A stretch of 64,000 bases of DNA from Leifsonia sp. EB41. GTDB lineage: Bacteria; Actinomycetota; Actinomycetes; Actinomycetales; Microbacteriaceae. The DNA lies in contig NZ_JBGCCJ010000001.1 in assembly GCF_041262565.1 (NCBI RefSeq), forward strand, positions 3,906,001 through 3,970,000. Direction: 5' to 3'. This document shows positions 36,479-44,876 of the stretch, piece after piece (positions within the stretch are counted from its first letter, which is position 1; each line of letters begins with the position of its first letter). A model generated the notes under the pieces. It was not told where the DNA came from and did no database searches. It was given only the letters and a program-made list of their open reading frames with translations. The translations under genes and the position numbers were made by a program.

Positions 36479-37352
36479 CCCCACGGTCGGCGTCGTCGTG
36501 CTCACGCAGGGCACGCGACCGGACGACCTGCTGCGCGGCGTGCGGTCCGTCCTCGCCCAGGAGGGCGTGACCACCGACATCGTCGTGGTCGGCAACGGCT
36601 GGGACCCCGCGACGTCGGACCCGCCGCTGCCGCCCGGGGTCGCGACGCTGGCGCTGCCGGAGAACCTCGGCATCCCGGCCGGGCGCAACCAGGGAGTTCC
36701 GCGCGTGGCGGGGGAGTACCTGCTGTTCCTCGACGACGACGCCGACATCCCGTCGCCCGGCTTCCTGCGCGACGCGGTCGGACTGCTGCGGCGCGACCCC
36801 GGCATCGGGATGATCCAGCCCCGGCTGCGGGCGCGCGACGGCAAGCCGTCTCCGCGCCGGTGGATCCCGCGGATCCGCAAGGGCGACCCGGAGCAGTCGT
36901 CCGCCGTGTTCTCGGTGCTGGAGGCCGTGATCGTGCTCCCGCGCGACGTGTTCGAGCGCGCGGGCGGCTGGGCCGACCCGTTCTTCTACGCCCACGAGGG
37001 CATCGAGCTCTCCTGGCGGGTCTGGGACCAGGGCAAGCGCGTCTGGTACGCGGGCGACCTGGTCGCCGAGCACCCGGCCGTCTCGCCCACCCGGCACTCG
37101 TACTACTACCGGCTGAACGCCCGCAACCGCGTGTGGCTGGCCCGTCGCAACCTGCCGGCGGTGCTGGTCCCGCTCTACGTGGGCTCGTGGACGGGAATCC
37201 AACTCCTGCGCTGGTTCCGGAAGCCGGACGTCCTGCGCGCGTGGTTCGGCGGCTGGCGCGAGGGCTGGAGCGCCGACCCGGGCGAGCGCCGGCCCATCCG
37301 CTGGAGCACGGTGCTGCGGATGACCGCCGCGGGGCGCCCGCCGATCGTCTAG
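36471..37352 (+). CDS. GT2 family glycosyltransferase
   Basis: A 293-residue family 2 glycosyltransferase similar to rhamnosyl/galactofuranosyl transferases. It opens with VGVVVLTQGTRPDDL, has the metal-binding LLFLDDDADIP and the catalytic-base region FFYAHEGIELSWRVWDQGKRV. A C-terminal region LPAVLVPLYVGSWTGIQLLRWF may associate with the membrane. The GTG start overlaps the CDP-alcohol phosphotransferase gene by eight bases, so the two are coupled. Sugar donor unknown. Confidence 0.87.
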   Translation: MADPTVGVVVLTQGTRPDDLLRGVRSVLAQEGVTTDIVVVGNGWDPATSDPPLPPGVATLALPENLGIPAGRNQGVPRVAGEYLLFLDDDADIPSPGFLRDAVGLLRRDPGIGMIQPRLRARDGKPSPRRWIPRIRKGDPEQSSAVFSVLEAVIVLPRDVFERAGGWADPFFYAHEGIELSWRVWDQGKRVWYAGDLVAEHPAVSPTRHSYYYRLNARNRVWLARRNLPAVLVPLYVGSWTGIQLLRWFRKPDVLRAWFGGWREGWSADPGERRPIRWSTVLRMTAAGRPPIV

Positions 37353-38278
37353 CGCTCGGGTGGCGCGTCGGCGGCCTCGATGGCGGCCTGGCCCTCCGCG
37401 GTCGTCAGTGAGGAAGCGTCCTCGCCCTTCGTGCCGCGGCGCAGCGCACGCGCCGGGATGGCGCCGCGCAGCACCGACCCCGCCTGCACCACGCGGCGTC
37501 CGGTGTTCGCCCCGAAGCGACGCACGGCCCCCGGGCCTTCCGCGGGCGTCAGCGCCGCCGGGATGACGAGCGGCGCCGCCCCGAAAGCCAGCCGGGAGTT
37601 TGTCACGACGCGCCGGCCCAGGATATGGTTGCCGGTCCCGCCGACGACAGCGCCGATGCCGAACGGGATCGCCCTGGCGACGATCGACGCCCCGCCACGC
37701 ACCGCGAACTGCCGGATGAAGACGGTCCGCAGCCGGTCCACGAGCGGCCCGACGACCATCGACGGAAGCGTGGTCGTGACGAGTTCGCCCCAGTACGCCG
37801 TGCGGGTCACCCCGGTGCCGGCCACCTGCCCGGCGAGCTGGCGCACCAGGTCCGAGCCCTCGCGGCCGAGCATCATGGTCAGGACGAGCGCGCGCGCACG
37901 CGTGGGATCCTCCACCGCGATGCCGTGCAGCTCGCTGAGGGATTGCGCGTACAGCGCGGTGGCCTCCAGGAACGCTGCGGTCTCCAGCCCGGAGAGCGCC
38001 AGCGTCACGCCTGTGCCGATCGCGGGGATGACCGCTGTGGCGCCGACCGCCGCGCCACCGGTGGTGACCGCCGCGAGATACCGCCGTTCGAGGATGGCGG
38101 CGAGCTCGCCGGCTGTCGCATCCGGGAATCGCCGCCGCAGGCCGCGCAGGTGCGCGAGGACCACGGGGCGCTGAATGCCGAGGAACCGGTCGAGGGTGTT
38201 GTCGACGGCGCGCGGGGTGTCGCCACCGCGGGGCGGACCGCCGGTCGGGGAGACGATGGGCTCGGGTCGCTTGGTCAT
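37349..38278 (-). CDS. EcsC-like protein of unknown function
   Basis: A 309-residue protein that converges on the GT2 operon with a four-base overlap. Its middle part has Gly/Ala-rich hydrophobic helices (TTGGAAVGATAVIPAIGTGVTLALSG and FGIGAVVGGTGNHILGRR) and a conserved-looking LVLTMMLGREGSDLVRQLAG. This resembles the EcsC family, whose role is unclear; the assignment is tentative. GTAAGG immediately precedes the ATG at 38278. Both termini look disordered. Confidence 0.5.
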   Translation of the reverse strand: MTKRPEPIVSPTGGPPRGGDTPRAVDNTLDRFLGIQRPVVLAHLRGLRRRFPDATAGELAAILERRYLAAVTTGGAAVGATAVIPAIGTGVTLALSGLETAAFLEATALYAQSLSELHGIAVEDPTRARALVLTMMLGREGSDLVRQLAGQVAGTGVTRTAYWGELVTTTLPSMVVGPLVDRLRTVFIRQFAVRGGASIVARAIPFGIGAVVGGTGNHILGRRVVTNSRLAFGAAPLVIPAALTPAEGPGAVRRFGANTGRRVVQAGSVLRGAIPARALRRGTKGEDASSLTTAEGQAAIEAADAPPER

Positions 38279-38336
38279 CCTTACCGAGTGTATGCCTCCT
38301 CGTCGACGCGATCAGGCCGGCGACGCGATCCATCCC

Positions 38337-38636
38337 TCAGCGTCGTCTGTCACGCTCCTGCAGGAACTCGTCCGCGCTCAGGACGTCGAACTCGGCCGGC
38401 AGGTCGTCCCGCGACAGTCCTTCGGTCAGGAGTGCGATCTCGGTGCCGAGGACGCTGGCGATGCGCAGCATGGTCACGAGGCTGGGGTTGGCGAGGCCGC
38501 GTTCGATCTTGCCGTAGTTGGTGACGTGCATCTGGGCGAGCTCGGCGATGCTCTCCTGGCTGAGTCCGAGGGCGATGCGGGCGTGACGTACCTTGGCTCC
38601 GAAGTGGATCGCGGCAGCAGACGTCGTTTGATTCAT
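38337..38636 (-). CDS. XRE-family DNA-binding protein
   Basis: A 99-residue helix-turn-helix protein: KVRHARIALGLSQESIAELAQMHVTNYGKIERGLANPSLVTMLRIASVL is a full Xre/Cro domain covering roughly residues 15-65. The tail is short, acidic then basic, with no toxin-antitoxin partner next to it. It may regulate the neighbouring genes; no operator is evident. The sequence between this start and the hairpin at 38733 is short and without other features. Confidence 0.87.
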   Translation of the reverse strand: MNQTTSAAAIHFGAKVRHARIALGLSQESIAELAQMHVTNYGKIERGLANPSLVTMLRIASVLGTEIALLTEGLSRDDLPAEFDVLSADEFLQERDRRR

Positions 38637-38732
38637 GCTTCATGCCTATCCGGTTGCGGATTCCCGAACCAGAGTGCTCGCCACCGGGTCATCCGTGCCT
38701 GAGGCCAGTAGGGCGGAAAATGCATGCCCGCA

Positions 38733-38771
38733 GCCGAGGCCGGCCGCGCACACGGCGCGGCCGGCCTCGGC
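38733..38771 (-). terminator. Hairpin terminator of the small hypothetical gene
   Basis: GCCGAGGCCGGCCGCGC (38733-38749) and its perfect complement (38755-38771) enclose a five-base loop. On the minus strand the hairpin starts right at the stop codon of the gene at 38772 and is followed further on by TTTT. Confidence 0.7.
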
Positions 38772-39092
38772 TCAGAAGCTGACCTGCCAGAGGTACTCGT
38801 GGCCGTCGGGCGGGAACCAGCGCACGACGAGCAGCGTGTCCCGGGCGGGGTCGTCGCTGCCGCTGACGCTGGCGCGCACGGCCTCGCCGGGCCGGATGGA
38901 CGACGGCGAGCTCACACGCACGGACGAGCTGCCCGCGATGCTCACGGTGACGCCGCGAAGCTCGTCGGCGCTGGTGTTGACGAGGCGGTAATGGGGCGCG
39001 CCGCTGCGATCGACGGTCCAGGGGACGCGATAGGCGCAGCGCTTGTCGCGGAGCGGGGCGAGTGGGTTGCGAAGGTTCCGAACGTGTCTCAT
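38772..39092 (-). CDS. Hypothetical protein
   Basis: About 106 residues from the ATG at 39092; GTG 39098 would add two residues and sits closer to the GGAGGGGG at 39112-39119. The basic N-terminus (RHVRNLRNPLAPLRDKR) is followed by a stretch that looks like a small beta-sandwich: YRLVNTSADELRGVTVSIAG ... RPGEAVRASVSG ... LLVVRWFPPDGHEYLWQVSF. No signal peptide or membrane segment is seen. Codon use matches the neighbours and a strong hairpin follows, which support it being real. I recognise no family. Confidence 0.6.
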   Translation of the reverse strand: MRHVRNLRNPLAPLRDKRCAYRVPWTVDRSGAPHYRLVNTSADELRGVTVSIAGSSSVRVSSPSSIRPGEAVRASVSGSDDPARDTLLVVRWFPPDGHEYLWQVSF

Positions 39093-39230
39093 GCGCACCA
39101 AGTTAATGACCCCCTCCGACGCCCCAACGTCGAAATCGGGTCTACAGACCCCTTCTGGGGATAACTCGCGCGAATTCTTTTCCGTGGAGGACATTCAGCC
39201 GGACAGAAACCCGCTCCGACCAGGAGTTTT

Positions 39231-39965
39231 CTATGTCCCGTAATCCTGGTTGTAGAGGTCGAGCACGTCGTCGATCGGCCCATCCAGCACGAGGCGGCCT
39301 TTGTCGAGATAGAGCCCGCGGGCGCAGAACCGGCGCAGGTCCTTCTCGTTGTGCGAGACGAAGAAGAGGGTGCGGCCGCTGGCGAGGAGCTCCTCGATCT
39401 TCGCGTAGCACTTCTCCCGGAAGCCCCGGTCGCCGACCGCGAGCACCTCGTCCACCAGCAGCACGGGCTCCTCGAGCTGCGCGATCACGGCGAACGCGAT
39501 CCGGACCTTCATGCCGCTGGAGAGGTGCTTGTACGGGGTGTCCACGAAGTCGCCGATCTCGGCGAAGTCGATGATCTCCTCGAACCGCGCGTCGATCTGG
39601 CCCTTGGTCATCCCGTGCAGCCCGGCTGTGAGGTAGACGTTGTCGCGCACGGTGAGATCGTCCACGAACCCGCCGGTGATCTCGATGAGGGGAGCGACGC
39701 CCTCGGTGACCTTCACCGTGCCCTCGTCGGGCAGCAGCACGCCGGCGACGAGCTTCAGCAGGGTCGACTTGCCCTGGCCGTTTCGGCCGACCACGCCGAT
39801 CGCCTCACCGGGCGCGACGCGGAACGACACGTTCCGCAGCGGCCAGAAGTCGTCGGGGCGGGCCCGGCGCTTGCGCCCGGCGAACAGATCCTTGAACGAG
39901 CGACGGGCTCCGCGGTTGCGCTTGAAGCGCACGCCCAGGCCGGTGACGTCGATGACGGCTGACAC
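39231..39965 (-). CDS. Polysaccharide/teichoic-acid export ABC ATPase (TagH/Wzt-like)
   Basis: A 244-residue ABC ATPase. Walker A is GRNGQGKST, signature LSSGMKVR, Walker B VLLVDEVLAVGD and the switch His in FFVSHNEKDL; PLIEITGGFVDDLTVRDN and DEVLAVGDRGFREKC mark the Wzt/TagH/RfbE branch that exports lipid-linked glycopolymers. It lacks the C-terminal carbohydrate-binding domain of some Wzt proteins. The GTG start touches the permease stop. With the GT2 enzymes, CDP-alcohol phosphotransferase and nucleotidyltransferase nearby, it probably moves a surface polymer across the membrane. Confidence 0.92.
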   Translation of the reverse strand: MSAVIDVTGLGVRFKRNRGARRSFKDLFAGRKRRARPDDFWPLRNVSFRVAPGEAIGVVGRNGQGKSTLLKLVAGVLLPDEGTVKVTEGVAPLIEITGGFVDDLTVRDNVYLTAGLHGMTKGQIDARFEEIIDFAEIGDFVDTPYKHLSSGMKVRIAFAVIAQLEEPVLLVDEVLAVGDRGFREKCYAKIEELLASGRTLFFVSHNEKDLRRFCARGLYLDKGRLVLDGPIDDVLDLYNQDYGT

Positions 39966-40850
39966 CTAGATCTCCTTCAGGACGTCGCGCTCGAAGCGCT
40001 TGAAAACGAGCCAGCCGACCCCGAGCAGAATGAGCGACATCAGCGCGGCCACGATGACCAGGTACCAGTCCAGCTCCTCCGGGAAGAACGCCGACCGGTA
40101 GAGGCTGAAGATGCCCGTGAGCGGGTTGAACGCCGACCAGAAGTGCAGAGAGAAGAGCGTCTCGGTCTGGGTTCCGGGGTGCGCGGCGACGTACGCGGCA
40201 CAGTGCTTGGCTGCGACGCCGGCGCCGCAGCCGCCCGGGAGGTCGCGGGCGCTGTAGATGATCGGCGACGCATAGAAGAGGAACCGCAGCGCCAGTTTCA
40301 CGGCGCGCTCCAGGTCGCGGAAGAACACCACGAGCGGCGCGACGATCAGGCCGACGCCCACCGAGAGGATGACCTGGATGAGGATGGCCAGCGGGAAGAG
40401 CAGGATGTCGACGTTCACGCGGGCGCCGGTCGCGATCGCGAAGATCGCCAGCACCGGCAGCGACAGCAGGAACTCGATCCCCTTGGCGGTGACGATGCGG
40501 TTGACCCAGATCGTGCGGGGGATCATCGTCGAGCGGATCAGCTTCGCCTCGCGGAGGAACGCCCGCGTGTTGTCGGACACCGCGCCGTTGAACCACATCC
40601 ACGGCAGGAGCGCCGTGAGCAGGAAGACGATGTAGGGGTTCTCACCGACGCTGCGGTGGAAGATCACCGTGAAGACGAACCAGTAGATCGCGCTCATGAC
40701 GAGCGGGTCGAGGATCGACCACAGGTAGCCCAGAGCGCTGGTCGAGTAGCGCACGCGCAGGTCGCGCACCGTCAGCAGCCACAGCGAGTGGCGGTAGCGG
40801 GCGGAGCGCGTCCGCTGCGCTGGGCGCAGATCGGCGGAGGTAGTGGTCAC
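39966..40850 (-). CDS. ABC-2 type polysaccharide export permease (TagG/Wzm-like)
   Basis: A 294-residue membrane protein of the ABC-2/Wzm family. The cytosolic entry helix DLRVRYSTSALGYLWSILDPLVM is the typical start; six membrane segments follow, and the FYASPIIYSARDLP and FNPLTGIFSLYRSAFF motifs are family hallmarks. It partners the adjacent ATPase. A Cys-containing extracellular loop (GGCGAGVAAKHCAAYVAAHPG) is inserted before the last helices. The GTG at 40850 has a TACGAT element about 11 bases upstream on the minus strand, so the message may have a very short leader. Confidence 0.9.
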   Translation of the reverse strand: MTTTSADLRPAQRTRSARYRHSLWLLTVRDLRVRYSTSALGYLWSILDPLVMSAIYWFVFTVIFHRSVGENPYIVFLLTALLPWMWFNGAVSDNTRAFLREAKLIRSTMIPRTIWVNRIVTAKGIEFLLSLPVLAIFAIATGARVNVDILLFPLAILIQVILSVGVGLIVAPLVVFFRDLERAVKLALRFLFYASPIIYSARDLPGGCGAGVAAKHCAAYVAAHPGTQTETLFSLHFWSAFNPLTGIFSLYRSAFFPEELDWYLVIVAALMSLILLGVGWLVFKRFERDVLKEI

Positions 40851-40904
40851 GGGAACCTATCGTATTGATCGCAGGCTGCGTGTTCGCATCACGCGGCCCT
40901 TCGA

Positions 40905-41597
40905 CTATACGAAAAGATTCGCGCGCTCCAGGTCCTCCTGGAAGTCGACCTCGACGGCGTACAGGTCGGAGATGTCGACCGGCTCGGCCAGCAGGCGGTC
41001 CTGCTCGATCGCGAGCTCGATGCCGCGCTCGAAGTAGTCCTGGTCGGCGACGCGCTGCAGCTGGCGCAGCAGGGCGGCCTTGTCCTTGCCCGAGACGTAG
41101 TTGATGCCGACGGCCTCGCCCAGCCCGCCCTTGACGGTCTTGGACAGCTCGTGGATGTAGCCCTCGGGGCCCGTGGTGTACTTGACCTCCTCGTCGGCGA
41201 CCGACGAGGTGTTGACGGTCACGAAGGTCTGGTCGCGGGCCACCATGGCCGCGCCGCGGACGAGCACGGCCGGGTCGAAGACGACGTCGCCGTTCATCCA
41301 CAGCACGCCGCCGGGGCCGGAGGCCTGCAGAGCGCGCATCAGGCTCTTGGAGGTGTTCGTCTGGTCGTACTGCTCGTTGTAGACGAACTCGGCGTCGGGG
41401 AACGCCTCGATGATGTGCTCGAGCTTGTAGCCGACGACGATCGTCACCGTGACGTCCTTGCCGAACGCGGCGTGGATGTTGTCGAACTGCTGCTGCATGA
41501 TGGTGCGGCCGTCGTTCAGCTCCGTCAGCGGCTTGGGGAGGCTGCGGCCGAGCCGGCTGCCCATTCCGGCCGCGAGGATCACTACCTGGGTCGTCAC
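40905..41597 (-). CDS. Nucleotidyltransferase of the sugar-phosphate/phospho-alcohol type
   Basis: A 230-residue NTP transferase. VVILAAGMGSRLGRSLPKPL is the nucleotide-binding loop with the family Lys, followed by VVGYKLEHI, NTSKSLMRAL and WMNGDVVFDP (metal Asp). The NTSKSL segment resembles phosphocholine and related cytidylyltransferases more than glucose-1-phosphate enzymes, so it could make a CDP-alcohol for the phosphotransferase at 35.7 kb; that link is inference. GTG 41597 is chosen because AAGGAG precedes it; upstream in-frame starts lack one. Confidence 0.8.
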   Translation of the reverse strand: MTTQVVILAAGMGSRLGRSLPKPLTELNDGRTIMQQQFDNIHAAFGKDVTVTIVVGYKLEHIIEAFPDAEFVYNEQYDQTNTSKSLMRALQASGPGGVLWMNGDVVFDPAVLVRGAAMVARDQTFVTVNTSSVADEEVKYTTGPEGYIHELSKTVKGGLGEAVGINYVSGKDKAALLRQLQRVADQDYFERGIELAIEQDRLLAEPVDISDLYAVEVDFQEDLERANLFV

Positions 41598-41982
41598 AAT
41601 CTTCTCCTTGAATCCGCGCGAACCCCGTGTGGGTGTGATGCTGCGGGGCTTGGTCGCCCGCCACTCCCGGGATGTCACCGGGAGTTCATTCACGCTTTAC
41701 GTGTTTCGACACGCCTTCATGCCTGCACCAGAATACCGGGGGCCCTCATCCGGGGGCAGGGGTTGACGTCGGTCGTTGCGCGGTCGTTATGTTCCTCACA
41801 GGACTTTCCTAGGCAGTCTGAGAAGCCTGAGCCCGTGACTGCGAGGTCACCCGTCGGGGGGTACGCAAGCGGTTCTGTCTTGGTACGGTTGCGTGGTGAG
41901 TTTCGAGCGCGCGCGACCCGGCAGCAGCACCGATCCGGAGTCCGGCGCGCCCGATTCTGTGGGGGACGACGAGGGGGAGCGG
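41598..41982 (+). other. Divergent intergenic region
   Basis: No gene is seen in these 385 bases. They separate the minus-strand surface-polymer genes from the plus-strand ABC exporter and must hold promoters for both. A plausible plus-strand promoter is at 41763-41792, and GTGAC TGCGA GGTCAC at about 41834-41849 is a short imperfect dyad that could be an operator. Confidence 0.5.
41763..41792 (+). promoter_or_regulatory. Candidate sigma-70 type promoter of the ABC exporter operon
   Basis: TTGACG (41763-41768) and TTATGT (41787-41792) are separated by 18 bases. The leader to the probable start at 41983 would be about 180 bases. Confidence 0.5.
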
Positions 41983-42151
41983 ATGTCCGAGATCGCGCAG
42001 TCAGAGCCGGAGCAGGCGGGCGCCGGCGGCGCGCCCGGCGGCCAAGCGCACACAGCCCAAGACGGCCGCGGCCGCTGCGGCGTCGAGCACGCGCACGCCG
42101 ACGCCGCGCAAGCGCACCAGCGCCGCGAAGACGACGCAGAAGCCCCGCACG

Positions 42152-43000
42152 GTGAAGGCGGTCGTCGAGACGGCCCCCGTCGTTCCCGCGCCCGCCGAGC
42201 CTGTTGAGCCGTCGCGTCCGGCCCCGGTCGTCGACACGCGGCCGAGCGTCCTGACCGTTCACGGGCTCAGCAAGCGCTACGGCTCGATCGTCGCCGTGGA
42301 CGGCGTCTCGCTGGACGTCCGCGAGGGCTCCTTCTACGGCATCGTCGGACCGAACGGCGCAGGGAAGACCACGACGCTGTCGATGATCACCGGGCTGCTG
42401 CGTCCCGACGAGGGCCGCGTCGTGGTGCACGGCGTCGACGCCTGGACCGAGCCGGTGCGCGCCAAGCACGTCATCGGGGTCCTCCCCGACAAGCTCCGCC
42501 TGTTCGACCGCCTCACCGGCGCGCAGTTCCTGCACTACGCCGGAACGCTGCGCGGGCTCTCCGCCCGGACGGTCCACGCGCGCACCGCCGACCTCGCGAA
42601 CGCCTTCGGCATCGCCGACGCCCTCGACCGGCTGGTCGCCGACTACTCGGCGGGCATGACCAAGAAGATCGCCCTCGCGGCCGCCATGATCCACTCGCCG
42701 CGCCTCCTGGTGCTCGACGAGCCCTTCGAGTCCGTCGACCCGGTCTCCGCCGCGAACGTCGTGGACATCCTGCAGCGCTACACGTCGGCGGGCGGCACGG
42801 TCGTTCTCTCCAGCCACGGCATGGACATGATCGAGCGGGTCTGCGACAGCGTCGCCATCATCGTCCGCGGCCAGGTGCTCGCGGCCGGGACCATCGACGA
42901 GGTGCGCGGAGAGCAGACCCTGGAGGAACGGTTCGTCGACCTGGCGGGCGGACGCAAGGCGGCGGAGGGCATGGAGTGGTTGCACAGCTTCTCGGACTGA
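42152..43000 (+). CDS. ABC transporter ATP-binding protein (probable N-terminal frameshift)
   Basis: From the GTG at 42152 this is a 282-residue ABC ATPase: Walker A GPNGAGKTTT, signature YSAGMTKKIA, Walker B LLVLDEPFESVD, switch His LSSHGMDM. It drives the permease that overlaps its 3' end. The start is doubtful: 42152 has no ribosome site, the same frame is open further upstream with a Lys/Ala/Pro/Thr-rich tail (PRKRTSAAKTTQKPRTVK) but has no ATG or GTG, and a well-placed ATG at 41983 (GAGGGGGAGCGG before it) lies in another frame and begins MSEIAQSEPEQ. A one-base shift in the GC tract at about 42013-42043 would join them into a protein of about 338 residues. Confidence 0.85.
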   Translation: MKAVVETAPVVPAPAEPVEPSRPAPVVDTRPSVLTVHGLSKRYGSIVAVDGVSLDVREGSFYGIVGPNGAGKTTTLSMITGLLRPDEGRVVVHGVDAWTEPVRAKHVIGVLPDKLRLFDRLTGAQFLHYAGTLRGLSARTVHARTADLANAFGIADALDRLVADYSAGMTKKIALAAAMIHSPRLLVLDEPFESVDPVSAANVVDILQRYTSAGGTVVLSSHGMDMIERVCDSVAIIVRGQVLAAGTIDEVRGEQTLEERFVDLAGGRKAAEGMEWLHSFSD

Positions 43001-44553
43001 GGCTCAGACTCCTGGGCAACTCCTTCCGGCGCAGCCCGTGGCAGGTGTTCGGCCTGGTCCTGGCGCTGGCGTACGGCATCGTGACGATCGTGCTGGTGTT
43101 CGGCGCCCTCGTGGCGGCGCGCCTCGCGCCCGACGTCGCGGACGTGCACGGCGTGCTCGTCGTCATCGGCTCGATCGTGGTCGCCGGCTGCCTCCTGCTT
43201 CCGCTGCTGTTCGGCGCGGACGACGCGCTAGACCCGCGCAAGTTCGCGCTGTTCGGCATCCCCGACCGGGAGCTCGCCCGCGGGCTGGCCCTCGCCGCGC
43301 TGGTCGGCGTCCCCGCCCTCGTGCTGTTCGTCTGCTCGCTGGGCACGGTCATCACCTGGTCCCGCGATCCTGGCGCGGCCGTGCTCGCCGTGCTCTCGGC
43401 GCTGATCGCCGTGCCCACCTGCGTCCTCGCGTCGCGGGTATCGACGGCGATCGCGTCGCTCCTGGTGCCCCCGCGCCGGTCGAAGGAGGCCGGCGGCGTC
43501 ATGGCGATCCTCGCCCTCGTGCTGCTCGCCCCCGTGCTGATCCTGCTGCTCACCGTCGACTGGGGCCGCGACGGCCTCGGCACCCTGAACGGTTTCGCCG
43601 GCTGGCTGCAGTGGACCCCGCTCGGCGCGGTCTGGAGCATGCCGGGAGCCGCGGCCGAGGGCGACGGGGGAGCGGCGTTCGTCCAGTTCCTGATCGCCGT
43701 CGCGACCGTCGGCGTGCTCTGGCTGGTCTGGCGCACCCTCGTCGCGCTGGTGCTCGTCGCGCCGGAGCGTGAGGAGCACGTACGCGACCACCACGGCCTC
43801 GGCTGGTTCGCCCGGCTCCCCGGCGGCCCGACCGCGGCGATCGCCGCGCGCTCGATGACCTACTGGGGGAGGGACGCGCGCTACTGGGTGGCCCTGGTGG
43901 TGGTGCCGGTCATCCCGGTGTTCGTGGTCGTCGCGCTCGCGCTCGGCGGCCTCCCGATCCACTTCGCCTCGCTGGTGCCGCTGCCGCTGGTCTGCCTGTT
44001 CCTCGGCTGGACCATCCACAACGACGTCGCGTTCGACAGCACCGCGGTCTGGCTGCACCTGGTGTCGGGCACCCGCGGCATCGCGGACCGGCTCGGGAGG
44101 ATGTTCCCGCCGGTGCTCATCGGCATCCCGGTCATCCTGGTGGGCTCGATCGTGACCGCTGCGGTGTACGGCGACTGGGCCGTGCTGCCCGCGGTCGCCG
44201 CGCTGTGCGGGTCCATCCTGGTGATCGGCCTCGGCCTGTCGAGCGCATTCTCCGCGCTGTTCCCGTACCCGGCGACCAAGCCGGGCGACAGCGCGTTCAT
44301 GCAGCCGCAGAACTCCGGAGCGTCGGCCGCGCTCGCGCAGGCGTTCAGCTTCTTCGCGATCGTCATCCTGGCGTCGCCCGCGGTCATCTTCCTGGCGCTC
44401 GGACTGACGGTCAGCCCGTTCTGGCTCGGCATCTCGCCCATCGCCTCGGTGCTGGTCGGCTTCGCGGCCCTCGGCGGCGGCCTGTGGGCGGGCGCGCGCG
44501 CGTTCGACAAGCGCGGCCCTGAGCTGATGGCGTTCGCCAACCGCAACGACTGA
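42976..44553 (+). CDS. ABC transporter permease, large
   Basis: A 525-residue membrane protein with about twelve hydrophobic segments (for example VFGLVLALAYGIVTIVLVFGALVA and YWVALVVVPVIPVFVVVALALGGL). No duplication of an obvious ABC-2 motif is seen, but the position and 25-base overlap with the ATPase identify it as the membrane half of the exporter. Substrate is unknown. It starts at GTG 42976 after GGCGGAGGGCATGGA. A leaderless-type promoter for DUF3039 follows within 11 bases of its stop. Confidence 0.8.
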   Translation: MVAQLLGLRLRLLGNSFRRSPWQVFGLVLALAYGIVTIVLVFGALVAARLAPDVADVHGVLVVIGSIVVAGCLLLPLLFGADDALDPRKFALFGIPDRELARGLALAALVGVPALVLFVCSLGTVITWSRDPGAAVLAVLSALIAVPTCVLASRVSTAIASLLVPPRRSKEAGGVMAILALVLLAPVLILLLTVDWGRDGLGTLNGFAGWLQWTPLGAVWSMPGAAAEGDGGAAFVQFLIAVATVGVLWLVWRTLVALVLVAPEREEHVRDHHGLGWFARLPGGPTAAIAARSMTYWGRDARYWVALVVVPVIPVFVVVALALGGLPIHFASLVPLPLVCLFLGWTIHNDVAFDSTAVWLHLVSGTRGIADRLGRMFPPVLIGIPVILVGSIVTAAVYGDWAVLPAVAALCGSILVIGLGLSSAFSALFPYPATKPGDSAFMQPQNSGASAALAQAFSFFAIVILASPAVIFLALGLTVSPFWLGISPIASVLVGFAALGGGLWAGARAFDKRGPELMAFANRND

Positions 44554-44563
44554 GCGACGTGCC

Positions 44564-44569
44564 TAGACT
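44564..44569 (+). promoter_or_regulatory. -10 box of the DUF3039 gene
   Basis: TAGACT ends six bases before the ATG at 44576, so the transcript should start at or within a base or two of the start codon (leaderless). Confidence 0.55.
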
Positions 44570-44575
44570 GGGACG

Positions 44576-44857
44576 ATGAACGACGCCAGCATCCTCGAAC
44601 CCGGCGGCGAGCCGGGCGGCGGTGGCACCTCCACTCTGGAACGGCCCGATGTCCGGGAGACCCCGCAGAACTCCGAGCCGGGCGATCACGAGCGCTTCTC
44701 GCACTACGTGAAGAAGGAGCAGATCCTCGAGTCCGCGATGACCGGCAAACCCGTCAAGGCGCTTTGCGGCAAGATGTGGACCCCGGGTCGCGACCCGGAC
44801 AAGTTCCCGGTCTGCCCGACCTGCAAGGAGATCTACGAGAAGCTGCGGGACGAGTGA
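44576..44857 (+). CDS. DUF3039 protein
   Basis: A 93-residue actinobacterial DUF3039 protein. The first 30 residues are Gly/Pro-rich; the conserved part runs HERFSHYVKKEQILESAMTG then ALCGKMWTPGRDPDKFPVCPTCKEIYEKL, with C and CPTC suggesting a small zinc site. Function is unknown in the family. The start is fixed by the adjoining -10 box, which implies leaderless translation. It converges on pncB with 19 bases between stops. Confidence 0.88.
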   Translation: MNDASILEPGGEPGGGGTSTLERPDVRETPQNSEPGDHERFSHYVKKEQILESAMTGKPVKALCGKMWTPGRDPDKFPVCPTCKEIYEKLRDE

Positions 44858-44876
44858 AGCTGGACGAGTAGGGCGC

